Of a stretch of DNA of 53,289 nt, positions 22,070 through 32,600 are shown piece after piece; within the stretch, counting starts at the first letter, position 1; each line of letters starts with the position of its first letter. Position numbers and translations under genes: made by a program. The notes under the pieces were generated by a model, which searched no databases, was not told where the DNA came from, and saw only the letters and a list, made by a program, of their open reading frames with translations. The DNA comes from Hydnum rufescens UP504 (taxonomy: Eukaryota > Basidiomycota > Agaricomycetes > Cantharellales > Hydnaceae), in assembly GCA_014904985.1 (NCBI GenBank), contig MU128921.1, positions 16,692 through 69,980 of the forward strand. The letters run 5' to 3'.

Positions 22070-22562
22070 AATTTAAGGCTACGGTACCCTTTATGTCTAC
22101 TCGCCTCTTGGAGCGTTGGCTCGTCGGCCACAATATTTACCATAATCCCAACGATGATCTTGAGTCTGGAGCGTGGGTGGCCCTGATTGGTGGATAGAGA
22201 AAGCAGTGGCAAATGACGACGGGAACATGTCTGTGACTGAGAAGGACTGGCTGTGTCGCCTGAATTCACCCGCGGTTGATAGTGACCTGGGTCAGAAGCA
22301 AGGGATTCTCGTGTGGGCTAATAGGTCGCGATTGGAACCGCATGCATTTTATGGGTTGATAGCTAGATGGTTGTCAATCCTCGACAACATAGCGATAGCG
22401 GACGAGTTTGGAATTCTGCATGCCGTGTCCGAGGAACGGTATCGTCACAGCTATCAGACATTCGTTCACGAAGGGCTCACATGGTTGGAGGCTCACGAGA
22501 AAGTACTGTCCATGAATTGGGGCGACTGCTTTAGATCACAGAAGACACCCAAACATTGGTAG
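22070..22562 (+). pseudogene. FunK1 kinase C-terminal part
   Basis: Reads TVPFMSTRLLERW, IYHNPNDDLESGAWVALIGG, then after a one-base frame change IEKAVAND ... EKDWLCRL ... HAFYGLIARWLSIL and ends FRSQKTPKHW. This is collinear with the C-terminal exons of the 32.6-35.0 kb gene (TIPFMSINLLTRW, NPNDDLESGIWVA, HAFYGLIVKWLGLL). A likely acceptor (TTTAAG) precedes the first block. No catalytic loop was found upstream, so only the 3' half survives or is visible. Confidence 0.6.
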
Positions 22563-24062
22563 TCGGATTGGAATGATACCCATGCATGCAGGTCTCCCGG
22601 GTTTCAAAAGTACGTTGTGTTGATATAGAAGTAAAAGTCTCCAGCTGAAGGGACCGCCAAAAACTGAGTGAAAATCCATAGGTCTGCGTATTTGGATTGG
22701 GCACCCCATCAATCAGTCCCACAGTATCCTTTGTCTCGTGCTAGGATTGCATGGCCAGGGGGTTGGCTTATATATATGCTTGATAGTGAATAACACGCAG
22801 GACGCACCACCCCAAGCGATAATTGGCCCAAGGCCTTCTCGTCCGAAAAGTGAATCCCACACAGGTCAGTCAACTCGGGAAGGGGCCTTTCCCTACCGCG
22901 TCTTGTAGAGAATTCAGCTCTGGGATGGAGGGCGTCTGGGTCCTAGGGGGAGGCAAGGTACATGTGAATATAAAGCTGAAAACGAAGCCCGAGACCATTA
23001 TTGTACAGCATTGCCTGGGACTCGGGGATTTTAAGAGTGCCGGCGTTAGACATATCGAACTCAGGCGAAGCTTTTGACATCTGAATAATCCGATACTCCT
23101 ACGAGTGGTTCAGTGTCAGTGCCTGTGGTGTCCAGGAAAGAGGAGAATATCCTTCACTCACGATTATCAATCCTTTTTCCGCAGTCCTGTTTCGAATGAT
23201 CGGAACGACGCCTTTATCTTCATTGCTAAGCGTCACCCCAGTCATTGTGCAGAGGGGACTTGTAGGAATTGACGTCGGGTCTGCGGTAATGCCCCTCCGT
23301 GGACGGTGGATGACCCCTTATTGATATCGAGTGATGTCGGGTAATTAGGGAAGTACCTACTGGGAAAACCAGGAGCGGCTCAGAATCCAATTGGTCACAG
23401 TTTGATGTTGCAAGTATATATCGTCGGTTGCAAGTCTGGGGAAGCTGCATAACCATCTGTAGGCGACCCTTTACAGTCCTCTTTCCTGTGCATCTAACGA
23501 AACGGAGCAGTTTATGAGCGGACGGGTAAAAGACGATCAGAACGAGTGCGAAAACCCGCTACAAGTACGGGCTCGAGAGGGTAGGCAAATGCAAAGACAT
23601 TGTTGTAGCCGTTCGGGTCAAAGATATCGTAGAGCTGCATGGATCAATGCGATTATTTAGAACTCCGCATCTGCATTTGATGCATCGAACTGGCGTGAGC
23701 TACAACGCACGCTAGAAGTTGCATCAAAGCAAAGAGTCGCACACTCACGAACTCGCTATTGATGATTCCTCATTCTGGGGAAGGCATTATGAATCAGGCC
23801 GCAACCCTACGGTCGAAAATCTTTATTATGGAATTGCACCCCCAGAAGGCGAGATAGAGCTTTGGGTTCATTGTTGCCTGTTTTCTTCCTTTCTTGGATC
23901 TGTACATGTGGAGAGAGCCCAAGACTTGTCCTGGATTTAATATCACTTCCGCTTCTTCAGGAAATAATCAGACACAGACGTGTGACATTGACGTGACATG
24001 CGTTCTGCACGAGGCGGTGACTTGCCTACAACGCATGGGGGGCTACCCACTAGAAAACACAA
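22563..24062. other. No gene recognised
   Basis: Short frames on both strands without motifs, in CpG-containing DNA. It may hold the promoter of the gene starting at 24105. Confidence 0.3.
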
Positions 24063-24104
24063 ATGCCGTTCTTGTTTCTTGGAAAACTCGTATCCCTCTT
24101 TCAA

Positions 24105-25330
24105 ATGTCTCAAGCCTCAGGTTCTCTCCCCTCCTCGCTACAACCCCAACGCAAGCCAATCAGTGATTGGTGCAGGAGTACACTCTTCGAGGTCGAACAA
24201 ATCACTGCCTGCTCCCGGTTTTTCCTGAGTAAAATATGGCATTGGGAACGTGATGGTGGTTTCAGACATGAGGGTTTGACCTTTGAGTTCATTAGACATG
24301 ATCGGGCTACAGTCTGCATAAAAGTTGACCGACTTTCTTATGACAACGACCCCTATACATCGACGGTCAAAGCTTTTAACCTTTCGGGTGCCGACATACT
24401 CGCAGAGTCTCGGGATCAAGACAGCGAGACCAGTCTCCTCAAAGCGAAAGACTGGATGCAGATCCTGACTCGCAACGAATGCGCCTCGTTTTTCCATCCC
24501 TCACCACCAAGTAATCGCCCTCACCTCTCTATGAAGAGTTTGGGAACGACTACTTTCTCGAATGCCGAACGATCTGATCCTCCTCCAACTCTGATTGATG
24601 TTATGCTCGTGGTGGGTGCGGTCTCGAAGGCTCGTGAGGAATACCATTTGTGGCAAGCAAACTGTTGGTGGCTTGCCCGCTCGGTCCGTGGGTGCATTGA
24701 GCGCCAGTGGAGCCAGGAGTCGGACTCGCGGATACCCGACATCACGATTGCAGGGTTTGATGCTAGGATGGAGAGGATTGCCCGGGATCAGGACAAGATC
24801 TGGCACCATTATAAGGAATTGGATTCCAGACGGGTAAGTGAATGTGGATTCTCAAGATAACTTTATTCAGTATTTATGAATATTGCTAGGTTGAAGCCCT
24901 GAACCAGAAAGCTATCATGGAGGGGGCGTTGCAACGTGCTGATGATGCTGAAAGGGTGTCACGCGAAAACAAAGAGGCCCGTGTCGTGGCGGAGGCCCAG
25001 GAACGTGCAGAAAGGGGTGCCCGCATTGCAGCAGAGGCCAAGGAACTTGCGGAAAGGGGTGCCCGCATCGCGGCGGAAGACGCCCGCATCGCGGCGGAAG
25101 ACGCCCGCATCGCGGCGGAAGACGCCCGCATCGCGGCGGAAGACGCCCGCATCGCGGCGGAAGACGCCCGCATCGCGGCGGAAGACGCCCGCATCGCGGC
25201 GGAAGACGCCCGCATCGCGGCGGAAGACGCCCGCATCGCGGCGGAGGCCAGGGAACGTGCGGCAGAGGAGCGAGCTGCTAACTTGGAAGCACAACTACGG
25301 AATTTAGGTTTGTCTACCACAAATGCCTGA
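24105..25330 (+). CDS. His/Asn-Cys protein with heptad-repeat coiled-coil tail
   Basis: Two exons, 24105-24833 and 24890-25330, joined across a 56-nt intron (GTAAGTG...TTGCTAG), giving about 389 residues with no lesion. The N-terminal half (about residues 40-240) has KIWHWERDGGFRHEGLTFEF, VCIKVDRLSYDND, DWMQIL and EYHLWQANCWWLARSVR. His in HEGLT and Asn-Cys in NCWWLA are kept in the dead paralogue at 17-18 kb. The C-terminal half is an Ala/Glu/Arg coiled coil with eight exact ARIAAED heptads and a ninth ending ARIAAEA, and it ends LRNLGLSTTNA. I chose the ATG at 24105 because the paralogue has an ATG at the same place (MSQASG versus MSDPSP). An upstream in-frame ATG lies at 24063. Family unknown to me. 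A permuted papain-like (His...Cys) hydrolase is only a hypothesis. A kinase fragment follows on the same strand. Confidence 0.7.
24834..24889 (+). other. Intron
   Basis: 56 nt, GTAAGTG donor and TTGCTAG acceptor. Removing it joins LDSRR to VEALNQK in frame, linking the globular domain to the coiled coil. Confidence 0.75.
25061..25249 (+). repeat. Nine tandem 21-bp units encoding one heptad each
   Basis: Unit GCCCGCATCGCGGCGGAAGA(C) starts at 25061, 25082, 25103, 25124, 25145, 25166, 25187, 25208 and 25229. Eight copies are identical at the DNA level and the last ends GGAGGCC. Each unit is exactly seven codons, so copy-number change lengthens the coiled coil without breaking frame. Confidence 0.95.
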
Positions 25331-25379
25331 TGTTTACGTAGGTAATTGGTCCAACCTCTCCTCCAACATGCAGTGTTGT

Positions 25380-25936
25380 GATTCTATGTATCCCCGAATT
25401 TCTGTCCGATCTCGTGTTCATCGCTGCGAGGATGATCCTAATTCAGTCGATCTGGGGCTTGCTCGCACGCACTCGAATCCCTTGCCTATGGATTCTATAG
25501 GTCACATAGTTCTCGGGGCGATCCAGCCACTGCTTCTGTCATAGTTGGGTTTGACTCGCTTCGGAGAATACATCACCCAGACTCAGAAGTGACATCGATA
25601 CTGAGTATTGTGAGCGTCGCCTGTTAGTGATCCAACAGTGCTGCACTCTTCTCAACAGATCCCGAGGGGTTCATTCATGGAGATGTGAAGCAATCTAACG
25701 TTGTCTTTGACATGCCTATGAACTTTCGGTTCATTGATTTTGCTGAGACCGTACTGGAGTCTGAGCCCCAGTTCAGTCATATCTCAACAACATCATCTTC
25801 TTCCCAGAAAACGGGTTCTTCCTTATCCTGTACACTTGAGCTGTGGGCAGCTGGGATGATAATTAGGCACATCGATACCGGGCGTTTACCATTCAAAAAT
25901 ATCGTCGAAGAGCCCTGGATCGCCCTTTTGAGGTAG
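25380..25936 (+). pseudogene. FunK1-like / protein kinase fragment
   Basis: In one frame it reads ALESLAYGFYRSHSSRGD ... SVIVGFDSLRR (about 25460-25570). Later comes GFIHGDVKQSNVVFD, then FRFIDFAETV (about 25665-25750), then LELWAAGMIIRHIDTGRLPF. HGD...K..N and DFA correspond to the kinase catalytic and metal-binding loops. The N-lobe is not seen, and the first and second parts are in different frames, so it is a remnant or a mis-sequenced gene. It sits directly downstream of the coiled-coil gene. Confidence 0.5.
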
Positions 25937-26046
25937 ATCTTCGGCTGGATATCAGTCTAATTGGAGACGACGTTGTTGGGGCTCTGGTCCGCAAATATTT
26001 AGCCTGAGCGTGCGCTGTTTCTTATTACACGCGATTTTTTTCTAAA

Positions 26047-26200
26047 ATGGGTAAACCTTCCCCCTTCGCTCGCTCTCACAATTTCGACGTTCACGATTCA
26101 TCTGGCAGGGCGTGGCATCCTGACTTGTCGAAATCTAATCTGACGAGTAATCCGTTGCATTGGTCAGATGTAATATAATGGTGCGGGGGACCGGGCGGGG
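26047..26200 (+). pseudogene. FunK1-like N-terminal fragment
   Basis: Reads FDVHDSSGRAWHPDL then NPLHWSDVIMV, matching LHWSDVKMVLEFKAK on the opposite strand at 27.25 kb. It is a short fragment with no kinase lobe. Confidence 0.4.
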
Positions 26201-26419
26201 ATTCGACGGTACGGACAATTCTCGACAGTGTGAGAGGATTCTGAGTCTGCAGCCGCAAGAACAAAGGGGTGGGAGGGGACATGGAGCAAGGTCCCCCCAA
26301 GCTAAATATAAGGAGCAGGATATTGAACTCACTCCATTTTATGCATCCCACGTATACTGACGACGCGGTAGGCCTAAAGCGACCAAACCAATGTTCCCTC
26401 ATCCGTAGTCCATCAGAGT

Positions 26420-26830
26420 CCCGATGTGCAAATGTTTGACGTTGCAGACGAAGTGGTAGGCAGTATTGCGGAACAAGCAGAGTTGGAGCCCTCTTGCAAT
26501 TTCGATAATTGTCACGCGCTGTCGAATCCTTGTTTGGCCACACCATCATTACGTCAGACCAGTTGCTCATCCGATCAGATTTTGACGAGAAAACAATGTC
26601 AGGCCACCGGACTGCGCCAGATGAACCGCGAACGTCGAAATCGACATGAGGGCAAGCAAGATGGAAGGCTGTGTGCTTTCGGCTTGGTAATAGCCGCTAA
26701 AACGTGGTTTACAAGGAGTGTGAAGGGCTCATAACGTCCGACCTCTGAGTTCTTTAAGGAGGCATCAAATTTGGCAAAGTACTCCAGTGTCTCTTGGCCC
26801 TGGCGTACGACAAGTTGGAGTCACAGTGGG
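26420..26830 (-). pseudogene. FunK1-like N-terminal fragment
   Basis: On the minus strand it reads QETLEYFAKFDASLKNSE (about 26800-26745), collinear with PETLEHLAKFNISLKKSE in the next copy, followed downstream by WSDVMMV near 26560. It is broken by stops. It lies head-to-head with the plus-strand fragment at 26047-26200. Confidence 0.4.
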
Positions 26831-26989
26831 CGAGGTATACTTGATCTTTGGATGAAATCCCACAAGCCTCATCATTAAAGGTTGAGATACTCATCAGGAA
26901 TTGGACGAGCAAGAACCTTGAGACTTCATAGCGCCTACACGGTCCTACTACCAGAGGCGGAGCCTCGATCCAAGAACCATCTCAAGAAT

Positions 26990-27652
26990 TACTGGGTGCG
27001 ATAGTGTCCATGGACACAGGATTCAAGAGCGTACGATGCAAGCTGCAGTTCGACTGACTTGGCATCACCACCCATCGTCCGGGGAGCTTTATTGGGCATC
27101 CTGTCACTCATCAACAAGTCATGCAGGCATTTAGAGCCAGTGCTGCCGTTTGACACTGCAGAGGAAGTGGTAGATTGCATTGTGGAACGAGTAGGGTCCT
27201 GCAATTTCGAGAATTGACCCGTACTCTTGGGCCTTTGCTTGGCCTTAAATTCCAACACCATCTTTACGTCCGACCAATGCAATGGATTACTCTGCATATG
27301 ATCGGAGTCTGATGAGAAGACGACATCAGATCAGGTCACCGAATGGCGCCAGATGAACCATGCACGTCGAATGTGTCGTGAGAGCGAGCGAAGATGGAAG
27401 GCTTTGAACTTTTCTGGCACGCGCCAGCTGCCAAAATGTGGTTTACTAGGTCGTGAAAAGCTGGTAATGTTCAACTTCAGATTTCTTTAAGGAGATATTG
27501 AATTTAGCGAGATGTTCGAGAGTCTCTGGGTCCTGGTATATTGCTTCCAAATCAACGTCATGCGGAGACTTGAATTCGAAAACACCCACAAGAAAATTTT
27601 TGAACACGATTATTGTTGGGTTTTTGGTATTGTTTTCGAGGAGAGAGTACAA
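26990..27652 (-). pseudogene. FunK1-like N-terminal fragment
   Basis: Reads NFLVGVFEFKSPHDV, PETLEHLAKFNISLKKSEVE (27530-27470), then after breaks NPLHWSDVKMVLEFKAKQ (27285-27235), and SVELQLASYALESCVHGHYR (27050-26995). This is the pre-kinase domain of a FunK1-type protein. No kinase lobe follows on this strand. Confidence 0.5.
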
Positions 27653-27913
27653 TGGGTCTTTATGCCGATCATTGGGGGCATTTCCCGATACATTCTTACT
27701 GAACGGCGTTGAGGAAGGTTGGGTGGATGGCGCGGTATTTGCAGGTGGCGGAGTGGATCGATTGAGATGATGGGTTGCGTGTTCGGCTGCATGTGGAGTG
27801 GTGTCGCCTATGGTTGTGTCTCCGGCATCATTTATTGGAACCTCGCTAGCGGTATCTGACTGATCGCCTGACCCGGATACTGCAGCAGTGCGAGGTCAGC
27901 GTGCCTGCTACAA

Positions 27914-29099
27914 TCAAGTAAATCGCACAAACTTGCCATGCGAAGTGCTAGTGGTTGGATCGCAAAGAAACGGACGATCATTGGGTTTAGACACATTGAT
28001 TGACGGCCCTATACTCTGTCCTGCTGTATGCTTCTTGTTGCTTGCACCAGTGCAGCTTCTACTCACGCGGTCAGAGGCAGGAATCACTGAATAATCTTCC
28101 GCGCGAAGGACTTCCGGGACGTGGTCGAGTATCGCGCAGCTATCATTCTTTGCTGCGCATTTGCATGCCGCATTGATGACATCAGATTCGCTCGCTCTGT
28201 CCGCCGATGGCCACGGATAGGACAAGAAGCGGGCGGATAACAATAGGTCACGCTGGTTCCCTCCTCAGGATAGGTTCCATGGCGAATATGAATCGAGAGA
28301 GTTTGGGTGACGGAATTTTAAAGAATGCAGGCGACGTGCCGACCATGACAATGCCGGGTATGACCTAAGAAGTATAAGCTCTCAGAAAAAGGTCCACAAA
28401 CTCGCGAAACGACTTGCCTTCTCCGCCAGAGGGAGCCCAGCCGCTCCCCGTCCCGCACTATTCTCGCCGAAGGCCGCAACTGTCTCTGCTACAAGCTAAG
28501 CCTGCGCATTGACGGCTCACTGAGCTCTAAACGGTTGTCCTCCTGGACAAGGAGAAGAATATCGTTCTGAGACGATCGATGATACAGACGTCGGTCTGTG
28601 TGCCTGTTTTCGCCGCAAATAAGAAACGAAAGGTCCGCCCGCGCGTGTGTTACTCGCTCTTGACGAACACAATCCAGAAGCTTGAAGAGCTCACGACAAA
28701 GTCGTCCACGGGAGTTTCGCCCTTTTCGGGGATCACGGCGAGATCGAGATAGGTGATCAACTCAGCGTGGGGGGGTCCTGTTGCATGGCACCAACATCAA
28801 TATGCTGCGGCTCTTGATCAACCAATGGTTGTAGCAACTCCTGCGACGCGAAAAGTTGTTATAGTCTTTCCACGAGCTACAGCGAATGTAACCTCACCTA
28901 CTGGCACGCCAAAGAATGTGTCGGGGTCTACTTGATTGAGGCCAACGTGGGTGAGTCTGGTTCGTTCAGTCGCTGCCAGACACATGATGGTGTTTGCGGA
29001 GAAATCCGGACGCACGTCTATGTTGCAGCCATCCTTGACTCTAATACCACTGCAGTGTGCTGAATCATCCTCGACATTATGCAGGGGTTGTATCAGCAA
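27914..29099 (-). pseudogene. FunK1-like N-lobe fragments
   Basis: At 28818-29099 the minus strand reads GCNIDVRPDFSA. At 27914-28243 it reads SYPWPSADRASESDVINAAC and HVPEVLRAEDYSVI, similar in order to the KDSWPFQRDAE segment of the 32.6 kb FunK1 gene. No catalytic loop is found further along. Assignment is tentative. Confidence 0.35.
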
Positions 29100-30698
29100 T
29101 GGTTAATGTGCTTTGCGAACTGGCGAGGCACAATCCCCAGTATTAGCCTCCCCCCAATTATTCGATATTCTTGCCAAGTCTTCCAATAATTCGATGCTGA
29201 TTAAAGTGATCAAGCTGATCTGTCCCTTATCATCCAATCTCCAGAATATTACAGCGTCTAATGCTTCTGCTTGCTTCATTACCCTCTCGTATTCTTATCT
29301 TAGCTAGGTGCTCTAGCCCTGTTCGAACCTCGACTGCAGAAACAAATAACAATAACAGAGCTCATCTCAACAACACTGGTGGTGTCTCTGCTGTACGAAT
29401 GTGTGCACACTTGCATTATCGGTGGTATGCGGGAAGGTCCAAGTGACCAATCTCTGGTAAAGACGTGCCCCGATAAACTGGCCGCATTTTTGCGTGACCC
29501 AGATCAGAACTGTGAGTTATGTTCGGGCCCCCTCGCATAACGAAGCATATATTGACGGTGTAGCAATGGAAAATCAGTGAAATGCATTTCGTTATTGGCG
29601 ATGGCAAAAATCGTTCCTTTGCACCCCCATCTCGTTTCCGCTCATCAAGATGGGATCATCTCCAGCATTGAAGATCAAGACATCAGCTTACGAATGCGCG
29701 CTCTTGATCTTGTTTCTTCCATGGTTCGTCGTGGATATGATCTATACAGACTGAATACTGACATTCACCGTCAGGTGACTGACTATAAGTTACAGTGAAT
29801 CGTCCAGAGACTACCCCGCACCGAGCCAAGACAGTGCGACATCCGCCCTCCCAATCTCTCGCACGCACAGCAGCAGCAGCGGCATCCGATGTCTCTGGCT
29901 ATCTCGGTAACCCGTGCAGATGCCTCACCTACACCCTCGATACTCACTTCCGCTTCCCGACTCGAAGTTTCCTGGTGCATCATCGCCATGTGTTCTCGCG
30001 ACGCATATGAGAATGTTACTGATTTCGAGTGGTATCTCTGTGCTGGTTGACCTTGCTTACGTTTCTAACGTGGGCTCTATTGGGCGCGATATCAATGACA
30101 AACTCCTCGATGTTGTGGTGAGAGTTAAGGGTGTGAGAGCGTTCGCTGCTAGTTGATGCTCCGCTTATTGAGCGATGAAATATTATTGGAAAATTGCCGC
30201 GATCCCACAAGTTACTCTCAAGTTCTGTGGGCGGCTGCATGGAGCTGTGGGGAATATTACTTGTACGTGTCGATCTCATTCGGATTGGCCCCTGGCCTGC
30301 CATTCTTTCTCCGAGTACACTCACATTGCCGTGACAGAGAGCTAGCGAGCTCACAAGGGCTAGTCGCTCTTCTATTGCAGCCCAACGTTATGCTATTACG
30401 GGAGGTGACGATCGCAGTCTATTTACAGACTGCACTCAAAGTATTCAGGTACTGGGCGGCGGAAGTGTCCAAGCACTGCCCTCACAACATCGTCCTTATC
30501 CTCGTCCTGAAGGGTGGAGCGGTCATCTTCCCACTGGTGGACCACCGCGAACAGTCCCCAGGGAGAATCGTTCAACAGGAACCGGCCTTGAGCGATATTT
30601 GGGGGAAGTTCGCCTTTGGCAATGATGGCGGAGGGTAGAATAGACTGGAGTGTCGATGAGCCTGAAGTCGTGGAGCCCATTGTTGCCTGCCGAGCTCG
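29100..30698. other. No gene recognised
   Basis: Open frames such as 30153-30638 (plus) and 30423-30680 (minus) lie downstream of the minus-strand kinase and may include the tail or 3' UTR of that gene. None has a recognisable domain. Confidence 0.3.
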
Positions 30699-31965
30699 TC
30701 ACTCCTGGTCTCCACCATTATTCAAGTCATTCCACGATGGCCATGATAATGAGTATTTATGGGGGGACGATGGTCGCGGCCGGGCACCCATCGGTTGTTG
30801 CGGAAGATGAGCGCCAGCGGGTTGGGAGTTCGCAGGACATGGGTCTACGGGGTATTTAGGCACTGCGGATGGCTCCGACGCTGGATTGAGATTGAGGTTT
30901 GGGTGAAGTGGCAGCGGCGCCAACGGACCAGGGGTCTCACGCCCGAAAGTAGTTTGTCGAGCAGCATTGCGAACCGTCCCAAAGTCCCACAAGTCATCAG
31001 TTTCCACTCCATCGCGTTCCCTGGGGTGATTATGAAGCAATTGTGAGATACAAGCACGGTATGGTTAGCTATAAAGAAATGCGCACGAATCCTCAACATG
31101 ATTTCCATCTTCCTCCTCTTGTCTTCCACCGCCTTCGGCCTTCCAGCGCTCATGCCGTTCGATGACTTCAGTAAGATAGCTTTTCTTTTTGGACATGCGG
31201 ATAAACTTGTCCTTAAACAACTCTCGAGCCGTCGGGCGCTATCCGAACGGGCGGGGAGCAGAAAACCCGATTAGGGTGTCGTCAGTGATTCTGATCGCAT
31301 GGAATAATAGGTATCAAGGAAAGTGTAACAGAAGACGTACTTCACGAGGATCACGAGCTAAACATGCTGCTACAAAGTCTTTGAATGGTTCGGAGAAGTT
31401 CCCATCGAGTATTGGGGATGGATTTTTCAGTATCAAGAATAAAGCCTATACCAAATTCGATTCGTTCAGACCATCCCCTGCATTTAACACTCGAGGCCCA
31501 GCACACGTGAAATGCGGTCGCACCTTCATGGGGCGAAGCTCCGCGTAAGGGGATTCCCCCTTTGCAAACTCGATCGTAGTGATTCCCAAGCTCCAGATGT
31601 CCGCCTTGTGGTCGTACCCAGACTGCTTGATGGCCTCAGGGCTCATCCAGTAGGGCGTCCGACAAAAGAGTTCTTCTTTGCTGAGAGCGTCCCGCTTAGT
31701 TGGCCAGAGGCCCCAAAGTCAGCCAGTTTGACTAAGTGGACGTTCTGTTGGGATCACAGCAATTGGTCAAGTTGAAGATGAGCCGATCTACCTTCTCCAG
31801 CGATCAGAAGCGTTCGCAACTATTATGAAGGTATCAAACTAATGCGACAGGCCACTGGGGTGATTCGGAAGACTATACCTTTGACGTCACGGTGGAGTTT
31901 CCCCTCGATGTGGAGGTACTCCAGGCCTTTCAAAAGCTCCCGAATGATAATGGCTATGTATTCTT
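30699..31965 (-). pseudogene. GCK-III/STE20-type Ser/Thr kinase, N-lobe missing, frame broken
   Basis: In order on the minus strand: [19 protein letters not shown] (31960-31905), catalytic HRDVK (about 31890), intron, LLIAGEG, intron, [17 protein letters not shown] then [35 protein letters not shown], intron, LFLILKNPSPILDGNF, FVAACLARDP, intron, RPTARELFKDKFIR, KKSYLTEVIERHERWKAEGG, then DDLWDFGTVR near 31000. This is the sequence order of MST3/Sid1-like kinases, which act in septation and polarity signalling. DFG and APE-type residues are present. One-base losses occur at VG|TP and near AN|LL. The Gly-rich loop and catalytic Lys are not found upstream, so the gene is truncated or rearranged where it meets the FunK1 region. 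A cellular full-length copy may exist elsewhere. Confidence 0.7.
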
Positions 31966-32600
31966 CGCGGAATACCCAGATTTTATCCATAGTAATGGTT
32001 CATTGCTAACCATACCAATGCAGGGATGAACAAACCAAATCAGAGCATGAACACCCGAACAATACCCGACAATACCCAATCGTAAGTGAATAGGGCGACG
32101 GCGGTAAGGCCTGATCATACTAGAAGGGAATATAATATGCACACAGACGTGATATCTTTATGGTCTTTTCGTCATTGCCTGCCGAGACAGGGAGTCCGAA
32201 AGAATTCAATATTTCGAGTGTGCCATCCAGATCAAGTCCAACCAGCAGGCCCGCTGCAGTTCCTGGAAGAGATGATGCACGAAACGCATCGTGCCACCTC
32301 GTTATACTGTACTTACTAAACCATCGAGCTGCACGGTAGTGACCGGAATTTCAGCTTCAACGTCGACGAATCTGGCCATTGAAGGCAAAGTTTCTTCAGT
32401 TACTAGGGGAGGGGCCGCAGCCTGGTTGGCTTGTACACTAAGGCCGCTAGGAGGGTCCCATGTATTCACAGACATTTTTCCAAACGAATGAAAGAGCAGA
32501 ATGCGCCGAGGGAGGATTATCTAAGACTCTAGGCAACATGGGAGCGGACCGGGGAATACCTTGTGTCACCACAAACTCTATCACGCCCCCACACTGAAGG
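31966..32600. other. Between kinase remnant and FunK1 gene
   Basis: The minus strand should hold the kinase N-lobe, but no Gly-rich loop or VAIK-like motif is visible in any frame. The right part presumably contains the promoter of the plus-strand FunK1 gene, giving a divergent arrangement. Confidence 0.35.

Noticed and set aside
24886..25320. Antisense protein with MRASSAA repeats
   Set aside because: It is an artefact of the 21-bp repeat being open in several frames. The sense frame continues an exon with conserved motifs.
30153..30638. 161-residue plus-strand frame
   Set aside because: It runs opposite the 3' region of the minus-strand kinase and has no motif, so it is probably a chance frame.
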